This document shows positions 44,526 through 55,391 of a DNA stretch of 64,000 nucleotides, in pieces; position 1 is the stretch's first letter; every line of letters begins with the position of its first letter. Under the pieces are notes generated by a model. That model did no database searches and was not told the origin of the DNA. It saw only the letters and a list, made by a program, of their open reading frames with translations. Location of the stretch: NCBI GenBank assembly GCA_963678705.1, contig OY783216.1, forward strand, positions 12,648,001 to 12,712,000, given 5' to 3'. This DNA is from Panorpa germanica (Eukaryota; Arthropoda; Insecta; Mecoptera; Panorpidae). The position numbers and the translations under genes were made by a program.

Positions 44526-45198
44526 GTTATCTGAAGTTTTTTTAGCCAATGCACTAATTAAACCTGTTAATAATATTTTTTATATATCAATAATTAATTC
44601 CTCAATGAAAGATGTAATACTTAATAATTTTAAACCGGAAATCATACCAATAAATGAATTTAACATTTACCATTTTACAAAAAGAAATCCTAACAATCGT
44701 AAGGATCTTTTATTTAATCATATAGATTTTTCACATGTTAATTCAAAATACGTAACAGATTTATTAGAAATCTGTAACAATTTTAGTAATATATTTTTTT
44801 TACCGGGAGATAACTTATCTTGTACGAGTGCACTGAGTAACTCACCTAAGCCTGTAAACGTTAAGCCGTATAGATTACCTCATGCGCAAAAAGAAATTGT
44901 TGAGAAGCATATTCAAGAAATGTTGGTTAACAACATTATTGAAGAAAGCGACTCACCGTATAACGCACCTCTGTTAGTGGTACCCAAAAAAGCAGATGCG
45001 TCGGGAAACAAACAGTTTCGCGTTGTAGTCGATTTTCGAAAACTTAATGAGCAGACGACGAGTGATGCTTACCCTTTGCCCCTCATACATAATGTATTAG
45101 ACCAACTTAGTGGTGCAAAATTTTCTTCTACGCTTGATTTAGCAAGTGTTTTTCACCAGGTCCCTATGCTTCCCGACAACAAAAAAAAACAGCATTAA
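44526..45198 (+). pseudogene. Gypsy RT N-terminal part
   Basis: The open frame 44605-45198 holds the start of a Ty3/Gypsy RT: YRLPHAQKEIVEKHIQEML, IIEESDSPYNAPLLVVPKKA, FRVVVDFRKLNEQT, DAYPLPLIHNVLDQLSGAKF, STLDLASVFHQVPM. These are the fingers/palm blocks up to motif A. The chain stops at DNKKKQH, and the YLDD-type catalytic block, RNase H and integrase catalytic core are missing. Upstream there is no protease. The sequence STLDLASVFHQVPM differs from the usual SGFHQ by one residue. The relationship looks errantivirus/17.6-like (inference). No functional polymerase. Confidence 0.85.
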
Positions 45199-45725
45199 GT
45201 GCAAACTTTAAACATATTTATAATGACACTAAAATTAAGATTAATGATCCAGAATCAATAAATAATGTTATTTCTCAATTTCACATTAATCCTACAGCAG
45301 GACATTTAGGAGTCTCTAAAACGATTAGAAGACTAAAATTACATTTTAATTTCCCAGGTATGATTAGGAAAGTTAGGAATTTTATTAAACACTGCGAGTC
45401 GTGTCAAAACTACAAAATAAATATAGCAGAAGAGTTAGCTATAAATAAATTTATTAGAAATAAACCAAAAATTAAATTAAATTTTGATAAAAAGGTCAAT
45501 TCTCTTTTTACACCTACGGTAAACGAATTAGTTTCACTTAGGAATGAACAGTTACCAAATAAAGGGCAAACAAAAAAGCTTTTATTATTATATGTAGGGC
45601 CTTATAAAGTTACAAAAATTATATCCCCTGTTAATACAGAAATACTTATTGGTAAAAAATACACGGTAGTTTATAATAATAGATTAAAGAGATTTTGTAC
45701 CAATGAACAGAACCTTGACGAGTAG
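45199..45725 (+). pseudogene. Gypsy integrase zinc-binding and C-terminal parts
   Basis: Reads FHINPTAGHLGVSKTIRRLK and later FIKHCESCQNYK: the HHCC zinc-binding domain of integrase (His, His, Cys, Cys). The catalytic core is skipped, and the frame goes on to a C-terminal part with KGQTKKLLLLYVGPYKVTKI and VVYNNRLKRFCTNEQNLDE before TAG at 45723-45725. The DDE residues are absent. It directly adjoins the truncated RT, the joint of a large internal deletion near 45200. The GPYKVTKI block is the usual integrase C-terminal motif of Gypsy elements. Confidence 0.78.
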
Positions 45726-45732
45726 ATGAATT

Positions 45733-45986
45733 TTGTCAGGAGTGATTGTTTGTGAGGCAGTGTCAGTTCTATACGATGAGAATAGAATCGTTATCGGCAC
45801 TTTGCTACTCTTTTTGTTTTTCCAGAGTCGTAACTCGTATATTTTGTTTTTATACGTGTTCCTTTTTTTTGGATGGGTGTGTTGTAAGTACGTACAATAT
45901 CGTCCTTATCTTTCTTTTTTTCTTTTTCTCACAGTTGAAACGCATATGTTTTGTTTTATATGCGTTCCTTTTTTTTGGATAAGGGT
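45733..45986 (+). repeat. duplicated LTR-start block upstream of right LTR
   Basis: GTTGTAAGTACGTACAATAT at about 45889 repeats the LTR start found at 45987, and the preceding T-rich block (ttttttttggat...) is also doubled, with a period of about 100 bp. The first copy is diverged and short. The hydrophobic reading frames here (FFFSQ..., LFLFF...) are translations of T-runs, not membrane proteins. Confidence 0.75.
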
Positions 45987-46711
45987 TGTTGTAAGTACGG
46001 ACAATATCGTACTTATCTTTTTATTTTTAATATAAATGTTATAAATATACAAGAATTGTATTATGTTACCTTCAATTTTAATATTGAAAACGTAACAAAT
46101 AATTATTTAAATTAAGCGTTTTAAATCTTGGCGCTGGTCTGTGGGACATTTTTGTATTGTTTTAGTCTCGGGCATTACTAAATTGGTCTATATGATTTGT
46201 AATGAGAGCCAGAACGCCAGTTGTACTAGAAACGCTGTAGTCGTAAGTCACTCAGCAATCTCAGAATTAGAGTCAGTGTTCAATCGTTTATCATATTTGT
46301 TGAACACGTTTTTCTATTAATTAAATATTGTACAAGAATTGATATATTAAGTTAAATATTTAGCATCCTTTTTAATTAAGTGAAATACTATTGTAAATAA
46401 GTAACTAGATGTCTAAATAAAACTAATCGGTTACTTATTTTAATAAAAAGTGTTTAATTAATAGTAAAAAAGATAATAATTCTTCAACGTGGTACGTTGA
46501 GAGAAGGGCTCACTTTTGCCGCTCAAAGGGGTCTCGAATTCAACGTTACTATTCGGACAAGAAATTTATTAAACCAACTAAAAAGAACAAATCTTATCTG
46601 GTGGATATAGTCTACGGAAGAATCTACAATTCAGAAGCTAGCAACCCTGCGGGATGTAATAGGCTAAAGGAATCTCTCCACATCAACGAACATCTACCCC
46701 TTATTATAACA
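45987..46711 (+). repeat. right LTR of Gypsy element
   Basis: 725 bp, TGTTGTAAGTACGG...TTATTATAACA. Preceded by GGATAAGGGT, a short purine-rich tract. Confidence 0.85.
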
Positions 46712-46731
46712 TTGGTGTCAGGAGTGGGGTC
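46712..46731 (+). promoter_or_regulatory. second primer-binding site, after right LTR
   Basis: TTGGTGTCAGGAGTGGGGTC follows the right LTR, where a host flank would be expected. It matches the priming site after the left LTR, so a second internal region begins here and is cut short at about 46750 by the TA tract and Helitron. Confidence 0.75.
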
Positions 46732-49700
46732 CCGGCGATTGTTTCTCAACAATATATATATATATACTAGCTGACCCGGCAGACTTCGTACTGCCTCATC
46801 GATAAATAAAAGACCTAATCTTTTGTATAAAATGATTTTAAAACAAACAAAATAATTATTAATGAAAAAGCATTTATTGAATAAAGCATGAAGTTTTATT
46901 ATTATTTTCGATACATCATGTTGCTTACTTAGAAATCAGAGTTTTCCTGAAATACTGGCTATTTATAAGGTTTAAATTTGATATTCACAGACACACACTG
47001 TGAAAATACAGTCTGTTAATTAATTTAAAGCTTTCTCATAAACTATATTTTTTGTTTTGTTTTGTGGTGCGTAAATAAACAAAGAAGACGGTTTTCCGAC
47101 GCGCGAACACGCGACGTATAATTGTCCATGCGCGAAACAGGGAAACTCCAAGTTGATTCCACAAACTTCTAAAGACTGTCCTTGCGATTTATTTATGGTC
47201 ATCGCAAAGGCCAGACGTACTGGAAATTGTAAGCGTTTAAAATCGAATGGTAAGTCCGTTGGAATCATCGGTATCCGCGGGATCAAGACATCCTCTCCTT
47301 TGTATTTCCTTTTTATGATTGTCGCCTCAATGACGTTATTCATCAGTCTTTTCACAGCCAGTCTTGTTCCATTGCATAGTCGAGGTTGATTAATGTTACG
47401 CAGCATGATGACAACTGATCCTACTTTTAACTGCAAATTGTGAGGTGGTAATCCAGGCAATTCCAGTGAATTTAAAAACTCAGTGGGATAGTTGATTACG
47501 TCATCCTGGTTCATTACGGTGTCGACTGATTTGAAGGAAACCAACTGTCCTGGAAGAAAATTCTGAATGGTCGCATTAAGATCCTCTACATCATTATTTT
47601 TCGCTGCTAATATTGCTCGTTCACCCAGCCAATTATGGTTATTGAACTTTTGCGCTATATCTGGGAAAACTCGCTGAATAAGCTCCACTTTTGAGTCTGT
47701 GATGTGACAGAAATCTGTAGGTAATGTGATGAATCCGGTCGAGGTGTCCACTGCAACTTTATTATTTCCAATGTCTAACAACTGCTTCGCAAACACATTA
47801 GCAGTTTCATCTTGTTGCAAAAATACTCGCATGTTAGTTGTTAAGTGGAGTGTCTTTACGTACTGCCACAAATTTGATGATTTTAGGCATGCATTTAGTT
47901 CATCAGCAACAGTTGATCGGGGAATAACTGGAAGAGTCTGACGAAAATCACCTGACAACAGAATCATGGCCCCACCGAAAATATTTTGGTTGTCACGAAG
48001 ATCTTTCAACGTTCTGTCCAGTGCCTCCAGTGACCTCTTATGGGCCATTGTGCATTCATCCCAAACAATTAATTTGCATACCTGTAGGATCTTGGCCATT
48101 GCGCTATTTTTGGCGATGTTGCAAATTGGTGTTTCGGTGATTTGCATGTTTAGTGGTAATTTCAAGGCAGAATGTGCAGTTCGCCCGCCTTCGAGCAGAG
48201 TTGCAGCTATTCCAGATGAAGCCAACGCTAGAGCAACATCATTTCGCGATCTGATCCTCGCCAAAAGCAATGAAATTAAAAACGTTTTTCCGGTTCCTCC
48301 GGGAGCATCAAGGAAATAAATTCCACCAGATCCACTGTTCACAGCTTCTATCAAAGTGTCGTACGCAATTCTTTGTTGTTGATTTAATTGTGGAACATTT
48401 GTACGAACTGTTTCGGCCAATGCTTCAATGTCGTACTGATGTTCTCTTTGCAACTCGTGGTTTAATGCATCGTGCATATGACGATTGGGTGCTGTCATTC
48501 CCAAACACGACAATACTTTATTTGCCATCAATAAACACATATCTTCTATCATGATCAATGTGTCATTGTAAATTTCTTCAGTCATTTGTAGTGTAGGATT
48601 CAAAGTTTGACGGCGCACACGATACAAAACATCCTCAGACATGTCATCTCTATACTTAACCCACAAATCTATTGGATTCGAGGGGAAACATGTCGATATG
48701 ATAATCGCAAACAATGTACGAATTTGATGCGGCGACGAAGATATTACGGAATCCTTGAGCGTATCATCCCAGTGCGAATCGTTCTCAAGTAAATGTAATA
48801 GTTGACATGCCTCACGGTAAATCGCACACAGCTGTCCATTAACTGTTCTCAGTTGTTTAAACGATGTCGGACCACGAACATTCACCAACAACAACCGCAA
48901 ATAATAACATTCATCGTTATTTGGATGTACTGTGTAGATGCGACCCAGAGCATCTGAAGCAAATACATTTGGATGTCCTTCAACTGGTGTTCCTTGTTTT
49001 CGACGCTGAAACGATTTCGATGATGCGTTCCATGTGTAATAGCGTGGCATGTCAGCATACAGCAAAGTGCGAGCAAAATCATCAGTTTGACAAACTGTGA
49101 AGAAACTTGTTAATGTTGTCGACGGTGGATGTGCCGCCCTGTCTGCCGCGTTAGATTCATTAAAATAAACTCGTTGACCATTTTCTAAATGGACTGCCAA
49201 ATGGACTACTGTAGGGTGTCTTTCATGGATCGCAAATGAAAAGATACGCCAAATAGCTTCGTTGCTACTTACATAGCGACCCATCTGGTACTATGATATT
49301 TCATCATTTGCATTGGTTACACCGAAGACAGCCATATCACTACCTTTATTAACATATTTACATATGTACTTTATCGACTTCACAGAATTACAATATTCCA
49401 CATTGATGTGAGTCTCAAAAGCTTTGGACAATATTGGCGAGTATGGCACAATCCAACGATTGTCTACATCAACATTTTGTCCTCTTACCTTCACAACTAC
49501 CGATCGCCCACTGTCCGCAACTGATCGCCGACGATACAATGGGTATCCATCATTTCCCGTTATGGTTTGAGCAAGCTCTTGGGTATCGTTTGGAACACCT
49601 ACCGTCGACCATACAGGGTGAATTGTAGTTGAAATGTCCGCAAGGTCCATGTATCATGTGTTTGGTTACTACTGCATGCAATTTTGGGTCAACTATTTCA

Positions 49701-50340
49701 TCTGGAATTTCAGCTGAAATTATAGAATCAATCTCATCTGGCCTTATTTTGTCCACTAACCAGACTAAAATGTGCGCATGTGGCAATCCACGCTTTTGCC
49801 ATTCTACAGAGTACATCCAACAACGGACTCGGCCATACACACAATGCTTTATTAAAAAATTCATGAGAGATTTTAATTTTTGTTTAAAAACTCTGGCAGT
49901 TATGTCATGTCTATCAACTGGTGTTTGGCTATGTAGTAATTCCTTCTCGATTTCGGACCATTTTGGGTTACATGTGAATGTAACAAATAAATCTGGGCGG
50001 CCATAATGCCTAACATATGACATAGCATCCTGAGCATATTCATGCATGTGACGTGGGCTTCCTATATAAGTAGCTGGCAAAATTGTCATTCTTCCTACAT
50101 TATTCACATTGCCATCAGCATTTATAGCATCGCGGAGATGGATGTATTCCTCTGACCGTAGCCGTCGTTGGTTCAAACGGATGTATGTCAATCGTTCAGT
50201 CTCAATTTTGACATACATGTCAACTGCAAACTGATGAAAAAGTCGTTGACACATCAAAATATGATTTACTTCACCTTGACGGATCATGAGTCTGTATGAA
50301 TAGAAATTCATAGCACTAACTTTTTTGTTGGTTTCAGCAC

Positions 50341-50426
50341 CTGCGATCAAAAATGATAAATGTTTAAATTGTTACTTAGATGTATTGAATTTAAAAATAT
50401 TATTTAATCTTGTTCAATTCATTTAC
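50341..50426 (-). other. Helitron intron 2 (86 bp)
   Basis: Minus strand: donor ACAG|GTAAATGAAT and acceptor ATCGCAG|GTGCTG. Splicing joins NQVTG to AETNKKVSAMNF in frame; the unspliced reading has several stops. Confidence 0.85.
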
Positions 50427-50922
50427 CTGTTACTTGATTTACCATTTTGATATTAAAATGATATCCATCTTCCCCTTGCCAGAAGATCAAAGGATATTGT
50501 AGTGCATCATAACTCCTGTGTGTTTCAGATACACGTTTTAACTCACTATTCCGACGATGAAGCACAATATCTCTAGATTGTAAATTTTCGCCCACAATGA
50601 CAACAGCCACTTCATCAATGGTAGGTGAATTGAACCTCCTTGTGTGTTCACCGGCAGGTGTTTTGTCAGCTCGAATAATAATATTATGGCTATCAGATGG
50701 CATCCGATCCAATGCTATTTTGAACATGTTTACTAAATTGTTATTCTGATGAAGAAATATTTGTAATTGTTGGACAATGGTTCTCTTCACTGTTGGATTG
50801 TGAGCACAACGATTATTAATTTCCGCATCTGAATTGCCCATAAAATAAATTTGTAAAAATTGATGATCTGCATCAGTTAGTGGTAACAGAGTTCCCAGTA
50901 AGTGATAAATTTGTCCTTGAAT

Positions 50923-51015
50923 CTGTAATTTTTAAAAATTTGTCCATTAATAATTTCCGATATATATATTTTAGTACAAACTTGAATAATATAAAAAAAT
51001 ATTCTTATATAATAC
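50923..51015 (-). other. Helitron intron 1 (93 bp)
   Basis: Minus strand: donor AAG|GTATTATATAAG and acceptor TTACAG|ATTCAAGG. The coding phase is kept (MPTFK | IQGQIYHLLG), and the intron is AT-rich with in-frame stops. Typical short insect intron. Confidence 0.82.
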
Positions 51016-51937
51016 CTTGAAAGTGGGCATGAAATTGTCTTGTATAATATGTGTAGCACCGAATGATGTCATCTGGAAACAGTTGTTATATTTCTGAATG
51101 TTGGTCAAGAAGTGCTTAGAATCATTTCCAATCCCAGAAACCAAAGAGCGTAAAGGATCTGGTGGTGGGACCAATTGTGGCAATTTTACTTTGCCTTCAG
51201 CACAACATAATCCAGTAGATTCACCAGTGTATTTTAACGCCTTACAATATTTACAAATTGTTTTCATTTCCCTAATTGTTACCGATTTGTCGGCACAATA
51301 ATCAATTGCCGGATCATAGTGGAATGCAGCTCGTTCAAGAATCACAGGAGCACTGCGTCTGCGGATTCGCTCAATTTCATTATGTCTAGCTTGCTGTTGT
51401 TGTGTTTGATGTGCACGAACTCGTTGCATTCTAAGCCTATCTCCTACATTGTCACTCACCAAAGAACGCAATTCTGACATAGCAATACGACTATTTTCTT
51501 GATCTGTCTGTCTCTGGTCATCAGTGCGGTTAGCACGTGAGGTAGCTCTTCGCACATTTGATTGACTACGACGACCTAAGTTAGGTCGTCTTCTCCTCGG
51601 CATCGTAAATTGTAATTAATCAAAGTGAGAAAATTTCCCGCTCATTTAGCAGTAAAGTGTCACTATCACAAAAAAGAACACATTACTTGGAATTTCACTA
51701 TCACAAAGGATCACCAAAGTAAAGAAAGTTCTCGCGCACGTAGCCACAAAGATAGATATAACGATAATATAATTTTTTCCGTGCTCTGAAATGCGACAGG
51801 ATGGAATGACATATCAGTTGGTTGTCAAATCTAATGTCAAATACATATTGAGATTGCGTTCAGAATTTAACTTAAGATTTATAATTTAATTTGTCTTTAT
51901 TATTATTGATTTATCTTTCGATTTCTATATAGTCTTA

Positions 51938-52025
51938 TTAAAAAAATAATCGGACAGAGTAACAACTTAAGTTAGCTAAAATAAAAAAATAATCGGACAG
52001 AGTAACAACTGAAGTTAGCTAAAAT
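51938..52025. repeat. 43-bp tandem duplication in Helitron 5' region
   Basis: ATAATCGGACAGAGTAACAA and neighbouring bases occur twice with a 43-bp period, upstream of the coding start. One base differs (cttaag/ctgaag). Confidence 0.85.
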
Positions 52026-52387
52026 TGTGTTTATTTATGTACTATGTATTTTGAGACTATGCAATTTTGTCGCGTTCGCGATTCACTTTCACTTTTGTTG
52101 AGTTTCAGAACGCGATATTAGGTCCTCCAACGCGCACGCGAATTTGAACTTTATGCAGCGGTAATAAATTACAAATTGACTCTCCATTTTATTTAGAAAA
52201 CGTTTGTATGGGAAATAGAAAAATGCTGTTTTGAGGATTTTCCCTTCAATTATTCGAATTTTTCTCACCTTTTAAACCTTCCCTAGACCTCCACGAATAA
52301 TTCAAGACCAAGATAAGATAAATCCGTTCAGCCGTTCTCGAGTTTTAGCGAGACTAACGAACAGCAATTGATTTTTATATATATAGA

Positions 52388-52971
52388 TATATTTATTAGT
52401 AGCTCATTTAATTATTTCACAAAAAAAAACGTTTACAATACAATAATGATAATAAATCAAAAAGAGTTCACAACAATAATATCACTTGATTATATACAAT
52501 ACTTAGGTTTGAAGACCTTAATACAATGATTGCATATCACAAAGTAATGCGTAGTATTAATAGTACATAGTTTTCATTCGCAACGTTCTATAATGATAAA
52601 TACAACCTAGCATTTATAATTCTCAATGCCAATAACAACTATTTAATACAACATTTCCTGAATTTTACCAATGACGCCATACAAACTGTGTATGTATACG
52701 ACTTTCAGCCATTTTACAATCATTTGCTGCGCTAAACATGTGCCGTCATAGAATATTAAGCGAACGCCTGTGGTGACCTGTTCTCTTAGACGTTCTCTGG
52801 ACGCTAAAAGCGAACTGTCAAATGAACGCCTTAGAGGAGTCCACAAGTCGTTTCAAAACAGCGCTACTAACATTCAAATATATCTTAATATTAGCAAAGT
52901 TCCTATTTTATAGAGTTCTTTAAAATTATTATTTCTTACAAACTAATTATGTTTAATCCTAAATTATTTCC

Positions 52972-52975
<4 letters not shown>
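52388..52975 (-). repeat. diverged LTR related to SAP element
   Basis: On the minus strand from 52975 (TGTGGGAAATAATTTAGG) it aligns in order with blocks of the SAP element LTR: actttgctaa, aagatatatttgaatgtta, gacagttcgct, agcgtccag, gttcgctaa, gacacatgt-like, and later taatcaagtg...ttgttgtgaact. The identity is low, so it is an older copy or a sister family. The 3' end is cut at the Helitron/TA boundary at 52388. The 67-residue reading frame inside it is not a gene. Confidence 0.65.

Positions 52976-53040
<65 letters not shown>
52976..53040. repeat. (TA)n microsatellite
   Basis: Uninterrupted TA repeat of about 60 bp between the diverged LTR and the LINE B copy. Confidence 0.95.
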
Positions 53041-53041
<1 letters not shown>

Positions 53042-53044
53042 TAT

Positions 53045-54583
53045 ATTATTCTTTTATTTCATTTATTATTCAATTATAAGTTCACATTTAGACTATTCAA
53101 GTATATTAATTAGTACAGCTTCCAAATCAAAGCTTAAGAATCGCTTTAGGTTGCATGACTTTAACTCCAACTCATATACTTTAAGCTGAATCTATTATAG
53201 CTCCTTTACAATTTAGAAACCAACTGCTTAGTGATAAATTTTAAGTTAAATGTGAAACATTTTCAAAATTCCAAATTATTTATAAAATTAAATTATTAAC
53301 TACATATATTTAAAATAAATCAAAAAGAATAAACCTATTTTAATAAATAGTTACATGAAATTAAAGGATCTAAATATACAAAGAAATTCCAAATCGCCTA
53401 TATATTCTATTTCTTTTGAATAATTAATTAAACCTATGGATATATATATATATATATTAACACAAAATTATTGTCAAAATCTTTTAATAATGCGATAAAT
53501 AATAAAAAAATTTTAAATCTAATGCATGAATTTATTATAAATTTTACAAAAATAATATATACAGATGCATACATTGATTTAGAAAGAAATAAAGCAGGAT
53601 TTGCCATATATGAACATATAAATTTAAGATATTATAAATATAAATTAAATAGCAAAGTTTGCTCTTACACTGGAGAAAAATTAGAAATATTAAAAGCATT
53701 GGTAAGTAATGAAAATATCAACAATAATAAAATTAAAATAATAACGGATTCTTTAAGTGTTTAAAAAAATTTAAATTCAAATGATAACAAATTAAATAAT
53801 AATATTTTGACTTGCAAAATTAAGGAGATGTATTTCAATATAATAATTAAGAATAGTACCATAAAATTTATGTGGATACCAGGACATTGTGGAATAAGAG
53901 AAAACGAAATTGCGGATAAATTGGCAAAGGAATCAATAATTTTGGAAATTGAGATAAAAGTGAATTTACCTTCATATGAAATTTTTAATATAATCAAAAA
54001 AATTAACTTCAATTTGAGAAACACAGATTTCATTAACGAAAGTCAGTTAAAAGGAAGAGATTATTATATGTTGCATCCAAATTTAAGTAAGAAAAGATGG
54101 CTTGGAAATGAGTTGCAAAATTATATCAACTACAATCAGAATCAAAAGTAATCATTGCAAAACTCCAGCTCACCTGTACAAAATTAATATTAAATCTGAC
54201 GAAAGATGTCAATGTGGTGAAGAAGGAACTTTGGATCATATTATATTTGAATGCATAAATTATAGTTTAGAAAGATCAAAATAAAATAGTGGTATATTAG
54301 ATGTGATTAAAACTTTTCCTGTTAATACTAAATTTTTGTTAAGTGATTCAAAATTAATTATTGAATTATTGAAATATTTAGAAATGTGTAAATTTGAGTT
54401 ATAAATTATAAAAGATGTTAAAAAATTATTTGAAGGTGGCTATGACGAAAGAAAGTCAAGGAAAAAAAAAATAAATATAAAAAAAAAAAAATATATGTAT
54501 ATTTATATATAAACTTCTATATTTTTTTTTCCTGAAGCGAATTTAATTTTAAGATCTTATAGTGGTAAATAATATGTTAAACC
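53045..54583 (+). mobile_element. LINE B, second copy (5'-truncated)
   Basis: Plus-strand copy of the LINE whose other copy is split by the array. It starts after the TA tract within the late RT region and runs through RNase H and the 3' UTR to the shared terminal block taaataatatgttaaacc at 54583. It adjoins a Copia coding frame at once (…AAACC|TTATCAGCAACTG), its probable insertion target. Confidence 0.82.
53080..54410 (+). pseudogene. LINE B RT end and RNase H, second copy
   Basis: Degraded late-RT sequence at 53080-53260, then a frame 53471-53764 with TKIIYTDAYIDLERNKAGFA and IITDSLSV, a stop at 53762-53764, then FMWIPGHCGIRENEIADKLA (53807-54151) and after a further frameshift TPAHLYKINIKSDERCQCGE and TLDHIIFECI (54102-54284). 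It closely parallels the copy at 14520-15059/33008-33341, including the Cys-His cluster. Breaks are at different positions in the two copies, so both decayed independently after insertion. Confidence 0.82.
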
Positions 54584-55092
54584 TTATCAGCAACTGATAG
54601 GTAGTATGACGTACTTTGCGGTCCTTATTAGAGCAGACATAGTATTTTCTGTAAATTTTTTAAGTAAATTCAATAAATGTTCTAATGAAGAGCATTTCGC
54701 TTATGCCAAGAGAGTTCTTAAATACTTAACAAAAACTAAGAATGATTGTTTAAGATATTTGGAAGATAATAATAAAAAATTAAAAGTTTATGTTGATGCT
54801 GATTAGGCTAGCAATCAATGATTGTAATTTATCTATTAATTGAATTGACAGGAAATCGCATACTGGCTGTTTCTTTGAATTATCTGTATGTGCTGTTTCC
54901 TGGGAGACCAGAGAACAGTGTATTGTGGCTTTGTCCAGCACAGAGGCGAAGTATGTGGGTTTGTCAGAATGTTGTAAGGAAGCTATATATTTGAAAATCT
55001 TACAGTTTGAGATTACTTATGAATCTTATACTATAATAATTTTTAATGATAATCGGTTTGCACAAAAATTATCTGCAAACCCAATATTACAG
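54584..55092 (+). pseudogene. Copia RT end and RNase H fragment
   Basis: Frames read YQQLIGSMTYFAVLIRADIV, VFSVNFLSKFNKCSNEEHFA, KVYVDAD followed by a stop, then DRKSHTGCFFELSV (frame change), VALSSTEAKYVGLSECCKEA and IIIFNDNRFAQKLSANPIL. These are the conserved end of Copia RT and the RNase H blocks. The fragment resembles but is not identical to the Copia piece at 8.5-9.2 kb. It ends at 55092, where unrelated tandem-repeat sequence begins. Confidence 0.82.
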
Positions 55093-55099
55093 ATGCTAT

Positions 55100-55391
55100 C
55101 CGCTATTATTTTTGTTGCAGTATATGTATTTATGTATTAACCTGTTAGTTTAATTTATAACAAGGTATACTGTTTTGATAGAATACTATTTAATTTGAGA
55201 ATAAGATGTTATTTATTATCCTTTTTATTTTAAACTGATTGCTAATCGCTATAATTGTTGTTGCAGTATATGCATTTATGTAATAACGTGTTAGTTTGAC
55301 TTATAACAAGGTATATTGTTTTGATAGAATATTATTTAATTTGAGAATATGATGTTATTTATTATCATTATTATTTTAAACTAATTGTTAA
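55100..55391. repeat. 146-bp tandem duplication
   Basis: Two head-to-tail units, from about 55100 and 55246, share GTTGCAGTATATG, TTATAACAAGGTATA, TTTTGATAGAATA and ATGTTATTTATTATC in the same order and spacing. Differences are scattered, so the duplication is not recent. No coding content. It may be part of an LTR. Confidence 0.88.

Larger units (their letters stand above)
35988..46711 (+). mobile_element. Gypsy-type LTR element with BEL-like Gag, internally deleted
   Basis: LTRs at 35988-36690 and 45987-46711 in direct orientation. The internal region, not counting the LINE A insertion, is about 3.5 kb: leader, Gag with a DUF1759-like block, RT N-terminus, then integrase zinc-binding and C-terminal parts. 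Protease, the catalytic RT, RNase H and the integrase core are deleted. A primer-binding-like sequence follows the left LTR, and another follows the right LTR, suggesting that a second tandem unit once existed. Confidence 0.8.
47020..51603 (-). pseudogene. Helitron Rep-helicase, three exons, two lesions
   Basis: Exon 1 51603-51016 (basic N-terminus and Cys cluster CKYCKALKYTGESTGLCC), exon 2 50922-50427, exon 3 50340-47020. The Rep domain shows FVTFTCNPKW, the HUH motif GLPHAHILVWL and the two-tyrosine block YICKYVNKG. The C-terminal PIF1-type helicase has Walker A GGTGKT, Walker B IVWDECT, LLSGDFRQTLPVI and AMTINKSQGQSL. Only two faults are visible: a 1-bp loss near 49575 in the Rep domain (after SKRYP) and one nonsense codon TAG at about 49288 between Rep and helicase, probably a C-to-T change in CAG. 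The helicase part is open for 754 codons. Roughly 1,470 codons in total, the usual size of insect Helitron proteins. It looks recently active. Confidence 0.9.
46767..52387 (-). mobile_element. full-length Helitron
   Basis: 5,621 bp with both canonical ends. The 5' end (minus strand, 52387) reads TCTATATATATAAAAATC. The 3' end (46767) has a hairpin GGCAG...CTGCC followed by GGGTCAGCTAG, ending in CTAG. It is flanked by A on the left and T on the right, the standard AT target, without target duplication. It encodes one Rep-helicase gene on the minus strand, as autonomous Helitrons do. Helitrons transpose by rolling-circle replication. Confidence 0.93.

Noticed and set aside
45733-46035. Hydrophobic membrane-protein-like frames
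   Set aside because: They arise from T-rich runs at a duplicated LTR boundary; other frames of the same DNA look alike.
47153-49100. Plus-strand frames opposite the Helitron helicase
   Set aside because: Shadows of a strongly conserved minus-strand helicase gene.
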